NCBI RefSeq assembly: GCF_011065405.1
Contig: NZ_CP047056.1
Location: 2,626,747-2,690,746, forward strand
Source of the DNA: Succinivibrio dextrinosolvens
Lineage (GTDB): Bacteria; Pseudomonadota; Gammaproteobacteria; Enterobacterales; Succinivibrionaceae
Length of the DNA: 64,000 bases
Direction of reading: 5' to 3'
Shown piece after piece: positions 1 to 9,231 of this stretch. A model generated the notes under the pieces. It was not told the origin of the DNA. It did no database searches and worked only from the letters and a program-made list of their open reading frames with translations. Position numbers and translations under genes: made by a program. Position 1 is the first letter of the stretch; each line of letters starts with the position of its first letter.

Positions 1-190
1 AGACGGTGCGCTGGAGATTGTTAATACTTCAAATGCAGGTAATCCTTTGACAATGGGAAAGACTCCTATTTTATGCGTGGACGTGTGGGAGCATGCCTAT
101 TATCTTGATTATCAGAACAGAAGGGCTGATTATCTTAAGGATTTTGTAAATCACATTGACTGGGATTTTGTCGAGTCCAATCTTCCTTAG
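1..190 (+). CDS. sodB: Fe/Mn superoxide dismutase, C-terminal part (5' end outside window)
   Basis: The frame starting at base 2 is open to a TAG stop at 188-190 and encodes the last 62 residues of an iron-type superoxide dismutase. The diagnostic stretch is [15 protein letters not shown], which holds the metal-ligand Asp (DVWEH) and His of the SOD C-terminal domain and the Tyr-rich segment that follows; the protein ends in [10 protein letters not shown]. The enzyme dismutates superoxide to peroxide and oxygen in the cytoplasm. The N-terminal half and promoter are not in the window. The SodB (Fe) rather than SodA (Mn) reading rests on resemblance of the C-terminus and is likely but not certain. 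Confidence 0.93.
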   Translation, partial: DGALEIVNTSNAGNPLTMGKTPILCVDVWEHAYYLDYQNRRADYLKDFVNHIDWDFVESNLP

Positions 191-203
191 TAATCTTATT
201 GAT

Positions 204-253
204 AATACATAAAAAAATACCCAGTGATTTCAATATCACTGGGGTTATGTATT
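204..253. terminator. long palindrome downstream of sodB
   Basis: Perfect stem CCCAGTGAT (220-228) / ATCACTGGG (235-243) with a 6-nt loop, extended by an outer pair AATACATAA (204-212) / TTATGTATT (245-253). There is no U-tract on the plus side, but a run of seven A (211-217) gives a T-run on the minus strand. It is 14 nt past the sodB stop, so it probably ends sodB transcription and may act in both directions. Confidence 0.55.
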
Positions 254-399
254 CGGGACATAAAAATGAAGAAAGCTGAAGAAATACTTTCTCCAAGTAA
301 TATATTAGATTATCTCGCCTCAAAAAAGTTCATATTTTGTATAATTTTACATAAATTTTTCTTAACTCATTGAAAAATATAGATATTTAGTTTTAAATT

Positions 400-593
400 T
401 TGTTTAATATTGAATAAGCGAATTAACCGCTTGCAATTTAACAAAAAATAAGTTAGCATATACTAACACGAGTTACCTAATACTAATGAAAACTTAGTAT
501 AGCAAGCAAATGACTCGTTTGCATGTGTTCTAAATAAGGTGGTACATAACCTTTAAAGCGGTTTTGAGAATTTCTTGAAACCGCATTTTTTTT
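400..593 (+). ncRNA. candidate small RNA ending in an intrinsic terminator
   Basis: The convergent gap between sodB (+) and the sulfhydrylase gene (-) holds a plus-strand terminator that no gene explains: stem GCGGTTT (558-564) / AAACCGC (578-584) followed by eight T (586-593). Upstream there are several short inverted repeats (GTTAG/CTAAC near 451-467, ACTAA/TTAGT near 481-498, AAGGT/ACCTT near 536-555) and a possible promoter TTGAAA (370-375), 17 nt, TTAAAT (393-398). No reading frame of note lies inside. A small regulatory RNA is an inference; the start is a guess from the promoter-like boxes. It could instead be a decayed gene or the far end of sodB read-through. Confidence 0.35.
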
Positions 594-636
594 GTAAAGT
601 CCTCCTGTTTGCAGATTCTACTCTGTTACATCAAAA

Positions 637-670
637 AAAAGACAAATCCCTTAAAGGAACTTTGTCTTTT
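637..670 (-). terminator. intrinsic terminator of the sulfhydrylase gene
   Basis: Perfect 10-bp stem AAAAGACAAA (637-646) / TTTGTCTTTT (661-670), loop with a further TCC/GGA pair. The A-run at 633-640 supplies the U-tract on the minus strand. It lies 33 nt past the stop of the gene at 703-2034. Confidence 0.8.
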
Positions 671-702
671 CTGTTAACTACATATTTGAGACTTAATCTT
701 TT

Positions 703-2034
703 CTAGGAGGCCTGCTGCAGATTGTTATCCTGTTCACTGCGATTTATCAGATCTTCCTGTACTGCTTTGAATGCGTTATCAAGATCTTCAATAATGTCAT
801 CTATATTCTCGGTTCCAACTGACAGACGAATTGTGCTCTGGAAGATTCCCTGATCAGCAAGTTCATTCTCTGACAGCTGTGAGTGAGTTGTGGTGGCAGG
901 ATGGATCACCAGACTCTTAACATCTGCAACGTTGGCAAGCAGAGAGAATATCTTTAATGAATCTATAAATTTGTGTGCTTCTCTCTGTCCTCCCTTGATA
1001 TCGAAGGTGAAGATTGAACCTCCGCCATTAGGGAAGTAACGGTTGTACAGATCATGCTGAGGATGCTCCTCTAATGAAGGGTGATTAATACGTTTTACCA
1101 GAGGATGATTCTTTAAGAATTCAATAACTTTCTGGGTGTTCTGTACATGACGCTCAATACGTAATGATAAGGTCTCTACCCCCTGAAGCAGCAGGAAGGC
1201 ATTGAAAGGAGAGATTGTTGCTCCGGTATCACGTAATAGGATTGCTCTTAAGTAAACAGCAAAAGCTGCTGGACCAACTGCGTCCACAAAGGAGATCCCA
1301 TGGTAGCTTGGGTTGCTTTTGGCAATATGTGGAAATTTATCGCTGGCTAGCCAGTCGAATTTGCCTGAGTCTACAATCACTCCTCCCAATGTTGTTCCAT
1401 GTCCGCCGATGAACTTAGTTGCAGAGTGAACAACGATATCTGCACCGTGTTCAATTGACCTTAATAGGAATGGGGTTGCAAAAGTGTTATCAACTACCAG
1501 TGGGATTTTATTCTGGTGAGCAAGCTCTGAAAGTGTATCAATATCAGGAATATCTGAATTCGGATTCCCCAGAGTTTCAATGTAGATGGCACGGGTGTTT
1601 TCTTTTATTGCATCCTTAACTTCCTGAGAATTGTGAATATCAACAAAGGTTGTGGTAATACCGTACAGAGGAAGAGTATGTGCTAACAGATTATAGGAGC
1701 CGCCGTAGATGGATTTCTGGGCCACAATGTGACCGCCATTTGCCCCTAAAGCCTGAATTACGTATGAAATTGCAGCCGCACCTGAGGCAACTGCCAAAGC
1801 TGCTACACCGCCTTCCAGGGCAGCCAATCTCTTTTCTAGTACATCCTGAGTGGAATTTGTCAGTCTTCCGTATATATTACCTGCGTCTCTAAGACCGAAT
1901 CTGTCTGCAGCGTGTTTTGAGTCATGGAATACATAGGAAGTAGTCTGGTAGATAGGAACTGCTCTGGAATCGGTAGCCTTGTCTGCTTCTTCCTGACCAA
2001 CATGTAACTGTAATGTTTCAAACTTATATGCCAT
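703..2034 (-). CDS. metY: O-acetylhomoserine sulfhydrylase (aminocarboxypropyltransferase)
   Basis: A 443-residue PLP enzyme of the Cys/Met metabolism family. It joins O-acetylhomoserine with sulfide (or methanethiol) to give homocysteine (or methionine) in the cytoplasm. Visible signatures are the start KFETLQLHVGQE, the cofactor contact ASGAAA near residue 84, VVDNTFATP near 180 with the cofactor-binding Asp182, and the Schiff-base lysine in HSATKFIGGHG (Lys207). The length (about 430) and the long insert after the lysine fit the MetY group better than MetB/MetC, which are about 380-400 residues. Start chosen at ATG 2034 behind AGAGG. The gene is alone, with its own terminator downstream and a 530-bp AT-rich leader region. 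MetZ (O-succinylhomoserine) specificity cannot be excluded. Confidence 0.9.
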   Translation of the reverse strand: MAYKFETLQLHVGQEEADKATDSRAVPIYQTTSYVFHDSKHAADRFGLRDAGNIYGRLTNSTQDVLEKRLAALEGGVAALAVASGAAAISYVIQALGANGGHIVAQKSIYGGSYNLLAHTLPLYGITTTFVDIHNSQEVKDAIKENTRAIYIETLGNPNSDIPDIDTLSELAHQNKIPLVVDNTFATPFLLRSIEHGADIVVHSATKFIGGHGTTLGGVIVDSGKFDWLASDKFPHIAKSNPSYHGISFVDAVGPAAFAVYLRAILLRDTGATISPFNAFLLLQGVETLSLRIERHVQNTQKVIEFLKNHPLVKRINHPSLEEHPQHDLYNRYFPNGGGSIFTFDIKGGQREAHKFIDSLKIFSLLANVADVKSLVIHPATTTHSQLSENELADQGIFQSTIRLSVGTENIDDIIEDLDNAFKAVQEDLINRSEQDNNLQQAS

Positions 2035-2564
2035 TTTATTTGCCTCTTAATGTGAATTTATATAACTTAATAAAAAATTAAAAATTAAAATCAAAATAAA
2101 TATATAACTAAATTCACATTCGACAGTTAAAATATAAATACTTATGCATATCTGTTTCCTCCTACTAAGATGTTGAATCATCCTGTTTGAGTTAATAATA
2201 AAATTATTTTTATTTAGTATCAACAAGTTAGTAATACTATATTTTTATGCTGAGCTATAACTAAAAACTATATCAAACTTGTATATTTTTATTAGAGATA
2301 TCTTCTGATGTCTTGAGTAAAAGAGATGAATCGGAACAGAATATATTAGAGGTAAGATGATTCTTGATATGTCTGAGGGTTAAGGATTGTCTGACTTACG
2401 ACAATGATGTTTTGACAAAACAATAAAAATCAAAGCCAAGCTTCAATTGTTCTATCCAAAACTTTCCTATACAGGTCAGATCCGATAGAATTAGCTTATA
2501 TTTTTTTTGTTTGTTCCCAGATAAGATGCAGACAGAACTTAAACAATATTTTCGCGGATAATTC
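2035..2564. other. 530-bp AT-rich divergent intergenic region
   Basis: This region separates the divergent genes metY (-) and the methyltransferase (+), so it should carry both promoters. It is very AT-rich (many A/T runs at 2060-2130 and 2220-2300). I found no convincing riboswitch, operator palindrome or additional gene. A minus-strand open frame at 2396-2608 overlaps the methyltransferase start and has no family signature. Confidence 0.5.
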
Positions 2565-4733
2565 ATGAAATACATTTCAGTTAAACAGGCTTCAGTAAAA
2601 TTCGGCATATCAGTGGAACAAGTTTTAGCTCTATGTGAGCAGGGTAAATTCAGAAATTCTCAGAAGGTCGACGATTTCTGGATTATTCCTGAGAATGCCC
2701 GTCTTCCTGGACAGAAAAAAAGAGTAAAAGAACAGGATCTGAGCAGTTATCTTACCCTTCCTGAGGCCTGTGCCGAATTATCAGTTTCTGTAGCTACCGG
2801 TTACAACTGGATTAAGCTTAACAAGCTGGTTCCTGATCATATTGAGAACAAAAAGAATTTCTTTACCAGAAGCTATATCAGCAGACTGAAAAAGGAAATC
2901 AAGTCCGGGAAGAATCTTTCCCTAAAGAGCCGCAGAAACAAAAAATTCATCAGCGGTTCCTACATATACAATTCCTATGTGTCAAAGGACAGTACTTCTA
3001 TCGAGATTATCTCTAAGCTTTTAGAGAATGTTGATTCTCACAAACTGGATATTGATACTGATCATCTGAGAATGATCATGGCGGAAACAGCACTGTCTTT
3101 AATTGTAAGAAGACTGGAGCTTAAATATGAACCACCTTATCTGCCTGCTTTTTTTGAAGGCAAGCTTCAGCTTGGCTGCTATGAGAAGCTGATTGGGGAG
3201 CTAATTGGTTCCCGCACTAAGATCAGAAAGCTTATAGATAAATGCGGATATCTTTTAAATCTGAATTTTGACTATCAGGAAAACGAAGATACCCTTGGCC
3301 TTGTCTATATATCCTGCAGAAATATAGAAAACCGCAAGGCTACCGGAACCTATTACACTCCTGCCAAAGTGGTAGAGAAGATTGTACATATTGTTCTGTC
3401 CTCAAAGTCCTACCATAAGGGGGATAATCTTTTAGATCCCTGCTGTGGTACAGGTAACTTTCTGCTAAAGCTGCCATCTGAAGTCAGGGTTGAGAATATC
3501 TTCGGCAATGACATCGACGATATAGCAGTAACTCTCACCAGAATTAATCTGGCCTTAAAGTATAGACTTGATAATACAGATATTCTTTATAAGAACATCA
3601 CCAACAGTGATTTTCTTACAGAATTCAACAACCCTAAGATTACCCATATTCTTGGCAATCCTCCTTGGGGCTATGCCTATACCAGAGAGGACAAGAATGT
3701 CCTAAAGCATCTGTTTTCCTCAGCACAGGGATCAACTATTGAATCCTATGACGTGTTTTTAGAGAAATCTATTATGCACGCCAGAAACGGAGGAACTATA
3801 ACCTTTGTAATGCCTGAGGCGATACTGAACGTAAAGACTCATCATCCGGTTCGTGAAAAGCTGATTGAGAATACCTCAATCCTTTCCTTAAACTATCTGG
3901 GTAATGCCTTTGACAAGGTTCAGTGTCCATGTATCATTATGCAGCTTGTAAAGACTTCAAAGCCTATCTCCTGCGTGAATATGAAGGTTTCTGACGGGCA
4001 GAGAACATTTGTAATCAGAAAGGAACGCTATGTCGACCCTCAGTATCTGAATTTCAAGACCGATGACGATGAGGAGCAGATCCTCTCTAAGATTTTCTCT
4101 TTGGATAATCTGCGATTTTTAAAGGATAACGCTCAGTTTGCTCTGGGTATTGTTACCGGAAATAACAACCTGTATATTTCAAACAGAAAATCCTCAGATA
4201 ACGAAGTTATTCTAAAGGGCTCAGATGTTTTCAAGTATCGCATTGATCTGCCAAAACGCTTTATCTCCTTCAACCCTGAGCATTTCCAGCAGGTGGCACC
4301 TGAATCTATGTATAGAGCAAAGGAAAAGCTTATCTACAGATTCATCAGCAAGCATCTGGTGTTTGCATATGATGATAAGCAGACTTTGTCTTTAAACAGC
4401 AGCAACATCGTGATTCCACAGATTGAGGGACTGAGCATAAAATATATCCTGAGTATTCTCAATTCGTCTATTGCTCAGTTTATCTATGACAAACGCTTTA
4501 ATTCAGTTAAGGTACTGCGTGCCCACATTGAGAGCATTCCAATTCCAATGATTTCTGCTAACGAGCAGGCTCCGTTTATTAAGTTGGTTGAAGAGATCAT
4601 GAACTGTAGCAGCAGAACCAGGGTTGAATCTTTATACAGAAATCTGGATGCGATTATCTTCAGTCTATTTAAGCTTGATGAAAGTCAGAAGAAACTGATT
4701 CTAGATACCTGTGATATGACTAAGTTTCTTTAA
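2565..4733 (+). CDS. solitary N6-adenine DNA methyltransferase with N-terminal helix-turn-helix modules
   Basis: A 722-residue class I DNA methyltransferase that should transfer a methyl group from SAM to adenine N6. SAM-binding motif I is DPCCGTGNF starting at Asp291, preceded by TGTYYTP (260-266), typical of type I/IIG-like N6 enzymes; the catalytic motif IV is NPPW at 365-368. The first about 110 residues contain two helix-turn-helix-like segments (VKQASVKFGISVEQVLALCE near 7-26 and LPEACAELSVSVATGYNWIK near 65-84) that look like MerR/excisionase-type DNA-binding modules. The C-terminal about 250 residues resemble a target-recognition domain of the TaqI/Eco57I kind. No nuclease motif is obvious and no restriction gene is adjacent, so it may be an orphan regulatory methylase. 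Start at ATG 2565 behind GGA. Recognition site unknown. Confidence 0.82.
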   Translation: MKYISVKQASVKFGISVEQVLALCEQGKFRNSQKVDDFWIIPENARLPGQKKRVKEQDLSSYLTLPEACAELSVSVATGYNWIKLNKLVPDHIENKKNFFTRSYISRLKKEIKSGKNLSLKSRRNKKFISGSYIYNSYVSKDSTSIEIISKLLENVDSHKLDIDTDHLRMIMAETALSLIVRRLELKYEPPYLPAFFEGKLQLGCYEKLIGELIGSRTKIRKLIDKCGYLLNLNFDYQENEDTLGLVYISCRNIENRKATGTYYTPAKVVEKIVHIVLSSKSYHKGDNLLDPCCGTGNFLLKLPSEVRVENIFGNDIDDIAVTLTRINLALKYRLDNTDILYKNITNSDFLTEFNNPKITHILGNPPWGYAYTREDKNVLKHLFSSAQGSTIESYDVFLEKSIMHARNGGTITFVMPEAILNVKTHHPVREKLIENTSILSLNYLGNAFDKVQCPCIIMQLVKTSKPISCVNMKVSDGQRTFVIRKERYVDPQYLNFKTDDDEEQILSKIFSLDNLRFLKDNAQFALGIVTGNNNLYISNRKSSDNEVILKGSDVFKYRIDLPKRFISFNPEHFQQVAPESMYRAKEKLIYRFISKHLVFAYDDKQTLSLNSSNIVIPQIEGLSIKYILSILNSSIAQFIYDKRFNSVKVLRAHIESIPIPMISANEQAPFIKLVEEIMNCSSRTRVESLYRNLDAIIFSLFKLDESQKKLILDTCDMTKFL

Positions 4734-4800
4734 GAAAAAAGAATTCTGATTTGAATGAAGGATGCCCCTTAAATAGTCAGCCTTCTTAATTGATTGAACA

Positions 4801-6771
4801 TCAGTTGTTCTGAGAGAGATTCTTTACGCACTTGAGTGAGCCGTAATTCTTCTCAAAGATGGTAAGCGCAGTATTCAGATAGCTTATCTCTCTGCTGTAG
4901 TCATTACCTTCTCTCTGAACAGGCTCTCCGAGGCGGTTCTTATCTAAAACCGGATACTCTACAACTCTGCCTGGTTCTAAAAGAGTCAGTGTATGGGTAT
5001 TGTAGTAACCGAAGGTCTCATTGTAAGCGATAATAGCTCTTTCAATGATGTTATCCTTGGTCAGATCCTGTCCAACAATAGGTATTTCTCCTGATACACC
5101 GGTAAGTGACAGCAGAGTAGGGAAAATATCAATCTGACTAACTATACGCTTATCTGACGAAGGGGTAATGTCAGGACTGATGATCAGGGCTGGAATCGAG
5201 AAATTGGTGAACGGGAAGGCATCCAGACCTCTTACTCTTGAGTCGTGATCGGCGATAACCACAAATACGGTATCCTTGAAGTACTCTTCCTTTTTAGCCA
5301 TTTCAAAGAATTTTCCCAAAGCATAGTCTGCATACATGGCTGCGGTCAGACGCTTTGGATCATTTGTTTTAACCGACTCTGGCAGCTTGACTTTGTTCTG
5401 TGGAATGTCAAAAGGATCATGGAAGGTACTGGTGAATACCAGAGAGCAGAATGGCTCGGTACCCTTTGATTTTCTGACAAAGAATTCATTGGCCTTTTTA
5501 AAGAGATCTTCATCGGAAACACCCCATGAGGCAACGTATTCTGGATTGTCAAAATCCTTCTGTTCAATGATCTCATTAACGCCGTTGTTGAAGAAATAGG
5601 TTCGCATATTGTCAAAGTGACTTTCTCCTCCGTAGATAAACGAGGTAGTGTAGCCAAGCTTTGAGTATACATTGGCAATAGTGGTCAGACCGTCTGGGTG
5701 ATCAAGCTTTACCTGACTTGCCAGAGGTCCTGGAGGGAAGCTTGCGGTTACAGCCTCAATACCGCGAACAGAACGGTGTCCGGTTGCATACATTCTCTCA
5801 AACCACCAGCCTTCACTCTTGAGTTTCTCCAGATTAGGAGAAACAGCGTCTCCGCCTAACGACTCAACGTATCTGGCTCCCAGGCTCTCTTCAAGAATGA
5901 TGACAACATTTCTTCTTTTATCCTGTTTATAGGTTGGTGTGATTACCTGGTTGATAGGGCACTTCTCGTCTATGTTATCTGGCAGGACTCTGGCTGAAAG
6001 ATACTTTAGGTTTTTAAGTACATTTTCTGCCTTATCAAATGCATAAATCTGAGAACCTTCAACAACATCCACCTTCATGTGTCTGGTTGCATAGAAAGCT
6101 GTAAAGCTTGAGTTTGGCGGAATAGTATTCACCAGAGGAGTGTTGCTGAAGCTTGCGTTTGCCGGGTTCAGCGGCTTGTGGGTCAGAGTTCCTCTTAAAC
6201 CTAAAGGTACAGCTATCAGAGTGATTAAAAGAATCAGACCGTTAAGTTTTCTTGAGACATTGGTGTAGTTCTCATGAAGTTTCTTTGAGAATTTTAAGAA
6301 AAAGTAAAAACCGGCTGCAGTCAGGACAACACAGAGTACGGACTCGAGAATATGTCCGTTTAAGAGCATACTGATAACTTCCTTTGGATAAATCAGATAC
6401 TCAATGTAAAGACGGTTTGGTCTTACACCATACTCAAGAATAAATGGAATGGTAGATAGTTCAACAAAGAACTGAACAGCAAGAATCACTGCAAGATAGT
6501 ATTTCTGCAGAGTAACAATCGCTTTAGGTGTCTTACCTGCAAAGGCACTGAGAATACTTATCAGGAAAATCGGAGCGAACATCGAGCAGTTGATGGAGAT
6601 GTCATATCTCAGACCATAGAAGAAAATATGACCAAGATTGCCTGCACAATCTGAGTATTTCCAGATCACAAGACCTGCTCTGAAGAACGTAAAGATAATA
6701 ATTGATAAAAGTATGAATACAAGTATTGGAAGAATACTGCAGTTTAGTTTTAATCTTTTGATGATATCCAT
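4801..6771 (-). CDS. LTA-synthase-like membrane sulfatase / phosphoglycerol transferase
   Basis: A 656-residue protein with about five hydrophobic segments in the first 210 residues followed by an extracytoplasmic alkaline-phosphatase-fold sulfatase domain. Motifs are VVIILEESLG near 290, where the acidic residues bind the metal, GHRSVRGIEA near 333, which carries the likely Ser nucleophile, FTSTFHDPF near 450 and VIADHDSR near 510, a metal-binding Asp-His pair. Relatives such as LtaS and OpgB/MdoB move phosphoglycerol or phosphoethanolamine groups from lipids onto envelope glycans. In a Gram-negative, modification of periplasmic glucans or lipid A-linked glycans is the likely job. The substrate cannot be told from sequence. 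It is alone between convergent and divergent neighbours, with a CRP-like palindrome about 105 bp upstream. Start at ATG 6771 behind AAAGAG. Confidence 0.85.
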   Translation of the reverse strand: MDIIKRLKLNCSILPILVFILLSIIIFTFFRAGLVIWKYSDCAGNLGHIFFYGLRYDISINCSMFAPIFLISILSAFAGKTPKAIVTLQKYYLAVILAVQFFVELSTIPFILEYGVRPNRLYIEYLIYPKEVISMLLNGHILESVLCVVLTAAGFYFFLKFSKKLHENYTNVSRKLNGLILLITLIAVPLGLRGTLTHKPLNPANASFSNTPLVNTIPPNSSFTAFYATRHMKVDVVEGSQIYAFDKAENVLKNLKYLSARVLPDNIDEKCPINQVITPTYKQDKRRNVVIILEESLGARYVESLGGDAVSPNLEKLKSEGWWFERMYATGHRSVRGIEAVTASFPPGPLASQVKLDHPDGLTTIANVYSKLGYTTSFIYGGESHFDNMRTYFFNNGVNEIIEQKDFDNPEYVASWGVSDEDLFKKANEFFVRKSKGTEPFCSLVFTSTFHDPFDIPQNKVKLPESVKTNDPKRLTAAMYADYALGKFFEMAKKEEYFKDTVFVVIADHDSRVRGLDAFPFTNFSIPALIISPDITPSSDKRIVSQIDIFPTLLSLTGVSGEIPIVGQDLTKDNIIERAIIAYNETFGYYNTHTLTLLEPGRVVEYPVLDKNRLGEPVQREGNDYSREISYLNTALTIFEKNYGSLKCVKNLSQNN

Positions 6772-6875
6772 TCTCTTTTGAATTTGTGAGCTATTTATCC
6801 GTCATAATTTTTTTCGGAAACATTTTACCTTGAATTTGCTTTACAGCCATTCTGTCTGGTCATTCTTTTATGATA

Positions 6876-6891
6876 TGTGAATTGTATCACA
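6876..6891. promoter_or_regulatory. CRP-type palindrome upstream of the membrane sulfatase gene
   Basis: TGTGA (6876-6880), 6 nt, TCACA (6887-6891) matches the gammaproteobacterial CRP consensus at all ten core positions, flanked by A/T. It lies about 105 bp before the start of the minus-strand sulfatase gene, a normal distance for activation. Binding itself is inferred. Confidence 0.65.
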
Positions 6892-6969
6892 TTTGAGTGG
6901 AGGCATAGAGTTGTATTGTGTGGAAGACTAGGCTAAGCTGCAGTCTCGGCAGCAGAGAATTAAGAGTTC

Positions 6970-7104
6970 TACTCGATAGATGAATTGTCCTCAGTGAGAG
7001 TAATGCTTTCGGTTCTGGGGCCGTTGTTGCGCAGAATCTCAAGTGTCAGTTTTCTTCCTGGTTTTGATTGGTATATCAGATCGTTGACTCTCCAGGCGAC
7101 TGAA
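6970..7104 (-). pseudogene. remnant of the 3' end of a degS-like gene
   Basis: On the minus strand this encodes VNDLIYQSKPGRKL, LEILRNN, and RTESITLTED ending in NSSIE and a TAG stop. These match the last about 40 residues of the intact DegS-like protein at 9232-10311 (LIDLISQSKPGRTL, EILRNN, ITLTEDNTSIE). DNA identity over about 110 bp is clearly high by eye, roughly four of five bases, including the final codons. The frame closes a few codons upstream at a TAA. The intact gene and this remnant flank the AAA-ATPase gene at 7274-9052, so a duplicated degS gene was probably partly replaced by that gene. Confidence 0.75.
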
Positions 7105-7273
7105 GTCGTGGTATTTCTTTATCACAGACCTCTGCATAACGAACTACGTCTTACACGATCTCTTGGATAATTGCTCCTCCTGCCTTTCGGCACAGGCTTT
7201 AATTTCCGTTTGTCGTACGGTATTGTCAGTATTTTGGGCTACTGACAGGCCTTTATTAGTCAGCAAAATAAAA

Positions 7274-9052
7274 TTAGTATTTCTGACAGTAAACACAGTC
7301 AGCCCCAGCAAAGACCATGGCATAGGCTTTGATATTTCTGCCTTTAAAGTCTATTGCTGATTTATAGGCTGTAAGCTCTGCTGTGGCATCTTTGATGGCA
7401 CGCTTTAAAATGCTTTCACTATTCTTATCTCTGGCTTCTGTCTTTTTAAGATATTTAAGCTCGATAAGATAAATACACTCATCAGGCAAGCCCTTGTTTA
7501 CGGTGATTACCAGATCAGGAAACCTTTCTCCCTCTTTAGGTACCTGCACAGACTGCTGCATCTTAACGTAGGTATTTACAATTGGCATGGTCTCTAATTT
7601 TGCATATAGCGCAAGATTCAGAGCCATTTCATTCATGTGGCTTAATACCTGATTGTTCATAATCCTGCTTAAGAACTCACTGCAGGACTCTGCAAAGGAG
7701 GAGATATCGTCTTCACATGATGTTAATGCTGACAGATTTAGTTTTGGAGCCTTAAATTCAGTATTGTTTTTAAAGCTGAAATCTATCGTACATCTTGCAA
7801 AGAGTTTAGACATAAAACGATTTGGAATTTTAAGTGCCAGTCCACTTAGAGATGACTTTTCTCTATCTATGGTCAGATAGCCTAGGTAGTAGAGCATGGA
7901 TAAAAGCTGCTCAAGGCTGTACTCCCTTACCTGATTCAGATTGATGTTTTCCGAGAGCTTACTTACGTAGAACACTCCTCCCTGCAGATAGGTATCAATG
8001 ATAAATTCGGCAGTTTCCTTTTGAGTTAAATTAAACAGCTGACTTAACTTACTGCCGTCCTGATCTGAGGCTGGATCAAGATAATCCTCTGGATTTAAGA
8101 ATACTCCTTTCTCTCGAACCATATCCAGATAGTAAAGACACATAGAAGAATTATAGACAGTCTTATCAGCCTCAGCAGAAAAACAGTAGCCGTCATAGAC
8201 TGGTTTCATTCTCTCAATGATTTCTTTGGTGGTAACACCTAACTTTGCTACATCAACAAGCTTTGGAATGAGAATATTCAGCTCATCCTCAGTAAAGCCT
8301 GCGTACTCATTTAAGCTGGTCCTGGATGTTACATTACGGGCAATATTAAAGCCTGATGTAAGTGAATCAAGCGATACGGAGGAAACACCTGTTATAAAGG
8401 TTTTGGCGATGGTGTTTTTTGCATGATTTTTTATAGCAGAGTAAAAGGTTTTAAGAAAACCATCTTTACTGGTTATATGTAAGAATAAATCTAAATCTTT
8501 AGATAAAATCTCGTTTGCAAAATTGTCATACTCATCAATCATTACATAGAGCGTCTGACTGTCCGAGTAATCTTTGTAGGCAATTGCAAATTCATTAAAT
8601 AAGGTCGTGGCATCAGTTCTATCAAGTTTTGAGTAATCAAAATCAAAATCTTTATATCTGCGTTTAAAGTCGCTTATACCATCAGCAACAGCCACAAAAA
8701 AACTGGTTAGAAGCTTATTAAGATTACCTGTTGATACGGCGGAGAAATCAAAGTCAATTACATGATAGCTGTTATGAGTTGGAAGATTCTCCTCATAAAT
8801 CTTAGTACCAGAAAACAGCTCTTCATATCTGTCCCGATAGGAAATATCGTAATAGCACTTGAGCATCTGTACAAAGGTAGACTTACCAAAACGACGGGGA
8901 CGCAGAAGTACAGGATATTTACTCATTCCCTTATCATCGAGGAACTTAATCATCAGACTCTTATCAACAAAGGCTTGTTCTTCCTGACGAAATAAATTAA
9001 ATGTAACCTGTCCATAAGGATTATTAAGTAATTTAACAGTACTCTCTGACAT
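7274..9052 (-). CDS. AAA-ATPase with C-terminal PD-(D/E)XK nuclease-like domain (DUF1703 type)
   Basis: A 592-residue member of the 'AAA-ATPase-like plus PDDEXK_9' family, common in gut anaerobes and of unproven function. The P-loop variant RPRRFGKST sits at residues 51-59, the Walker B strand YVMIDEYDN at about 169-177, and a sensor-like TGVSSVSLDSLTSGFN follows near 217. The last about 120 residues carry FPDLVIT and YLIELKYLK, the D...ExK core of a restriction-endonuclease-like fold. The start ATG 9052 has AGGGA upstream. It lies between an intact degS-like gene and a degS 3' remnant, which points to insertion. Two related but more distant genes of the family occur at 11571-13199 and 42853-44472; this copy differs from both. 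Confidence 0.85.
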   Translation of the reverse strand: MSESTVKLLNNPYGQVTFNLFRQEEQAFVDKSLMIKFLDDKGMSKYPVLLRPRRFGKSTFVQMLKCYYDISYRDRYEELFSGTKIYEENLPTHNSYHVIDFDFSAVSTGNLNKLLTSFFVAVADGISDFKRRYKDFDFDYSKLDRTDATTLFNEFAIAYKDYSDSQTLYVMIDEYDNFANEILSKDLDLFLHITSKDGFLKTFYSAIKNHAKNTIAKTFITGVSSVSLDSLTSGFNIARNVTSRTSLNEYAGFTEDELNILIPKLVDVAKLGVTTKEIIERMKPVYDGYCFSAEADKTVYNSSMCLYYLDMVREKGVFLNPEDYLDPASDQDGSKLSQLFNLTQKETAEFIIDTYLQGGVFYVSKLSENINLNQVREYSLEQLLSMLYYLGYLTIDREKSSLSGLALKIPNRFMSKLFARCTIDFSFKNNTEFKAPKLNLSALTSCEDDISSFAESCSEFLSRIMNNQVLSHMNEMALNLALYAKLETMPIVNTYVKMQQSVQVPKEGERFPDLVITVNKGLPDECIYLIELKYLKKTEARDKNSESILKRAIKDATAELTAYKSAIDFKGRNIKAYAMVFAGADCVYCQKY

Positions 9053-9231
9053 AAAGCTGTTTCCCTAACTTTTCTCTGTATTAGCCATTATAGCAGATAA
9101 GAGTAATGCTAAATGGTTTTGAATCTTGTGTGAAGTATGCTTAATGGTTGATGTGAGTAAAAGCTATTCACAAAATTAATTTGAGAGATTTGTCTCTGCT
9201 TAACCATGTTGCACCTGAGAATGTGATAACG

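Noticed and set aside
135-323. Minus-strand frame of 62 codons over the sodB end
   Set aside because: It lies opposite the sodB coding region and its palindrome, has no ribosome-binding site and no family pattern.
536-560. T-box-like segment (AAGGTGGTACAT)
   Set aside because: It resembles the T-box core by a few bases only, no specifier stem is visible, and T-boxes are not expected in gammaproteobacteria.
5336-5599. Plus-strand frames opposite the membrane sulfatase gene
   Set aside because: Shadows of a strongly supported minus-strand gene.
9205-9230. CRP half-site (ATGTGATAAC) downstream of degS
   Set aside because: Only one half matches and it is at a 3' end, not upstream of a gene.
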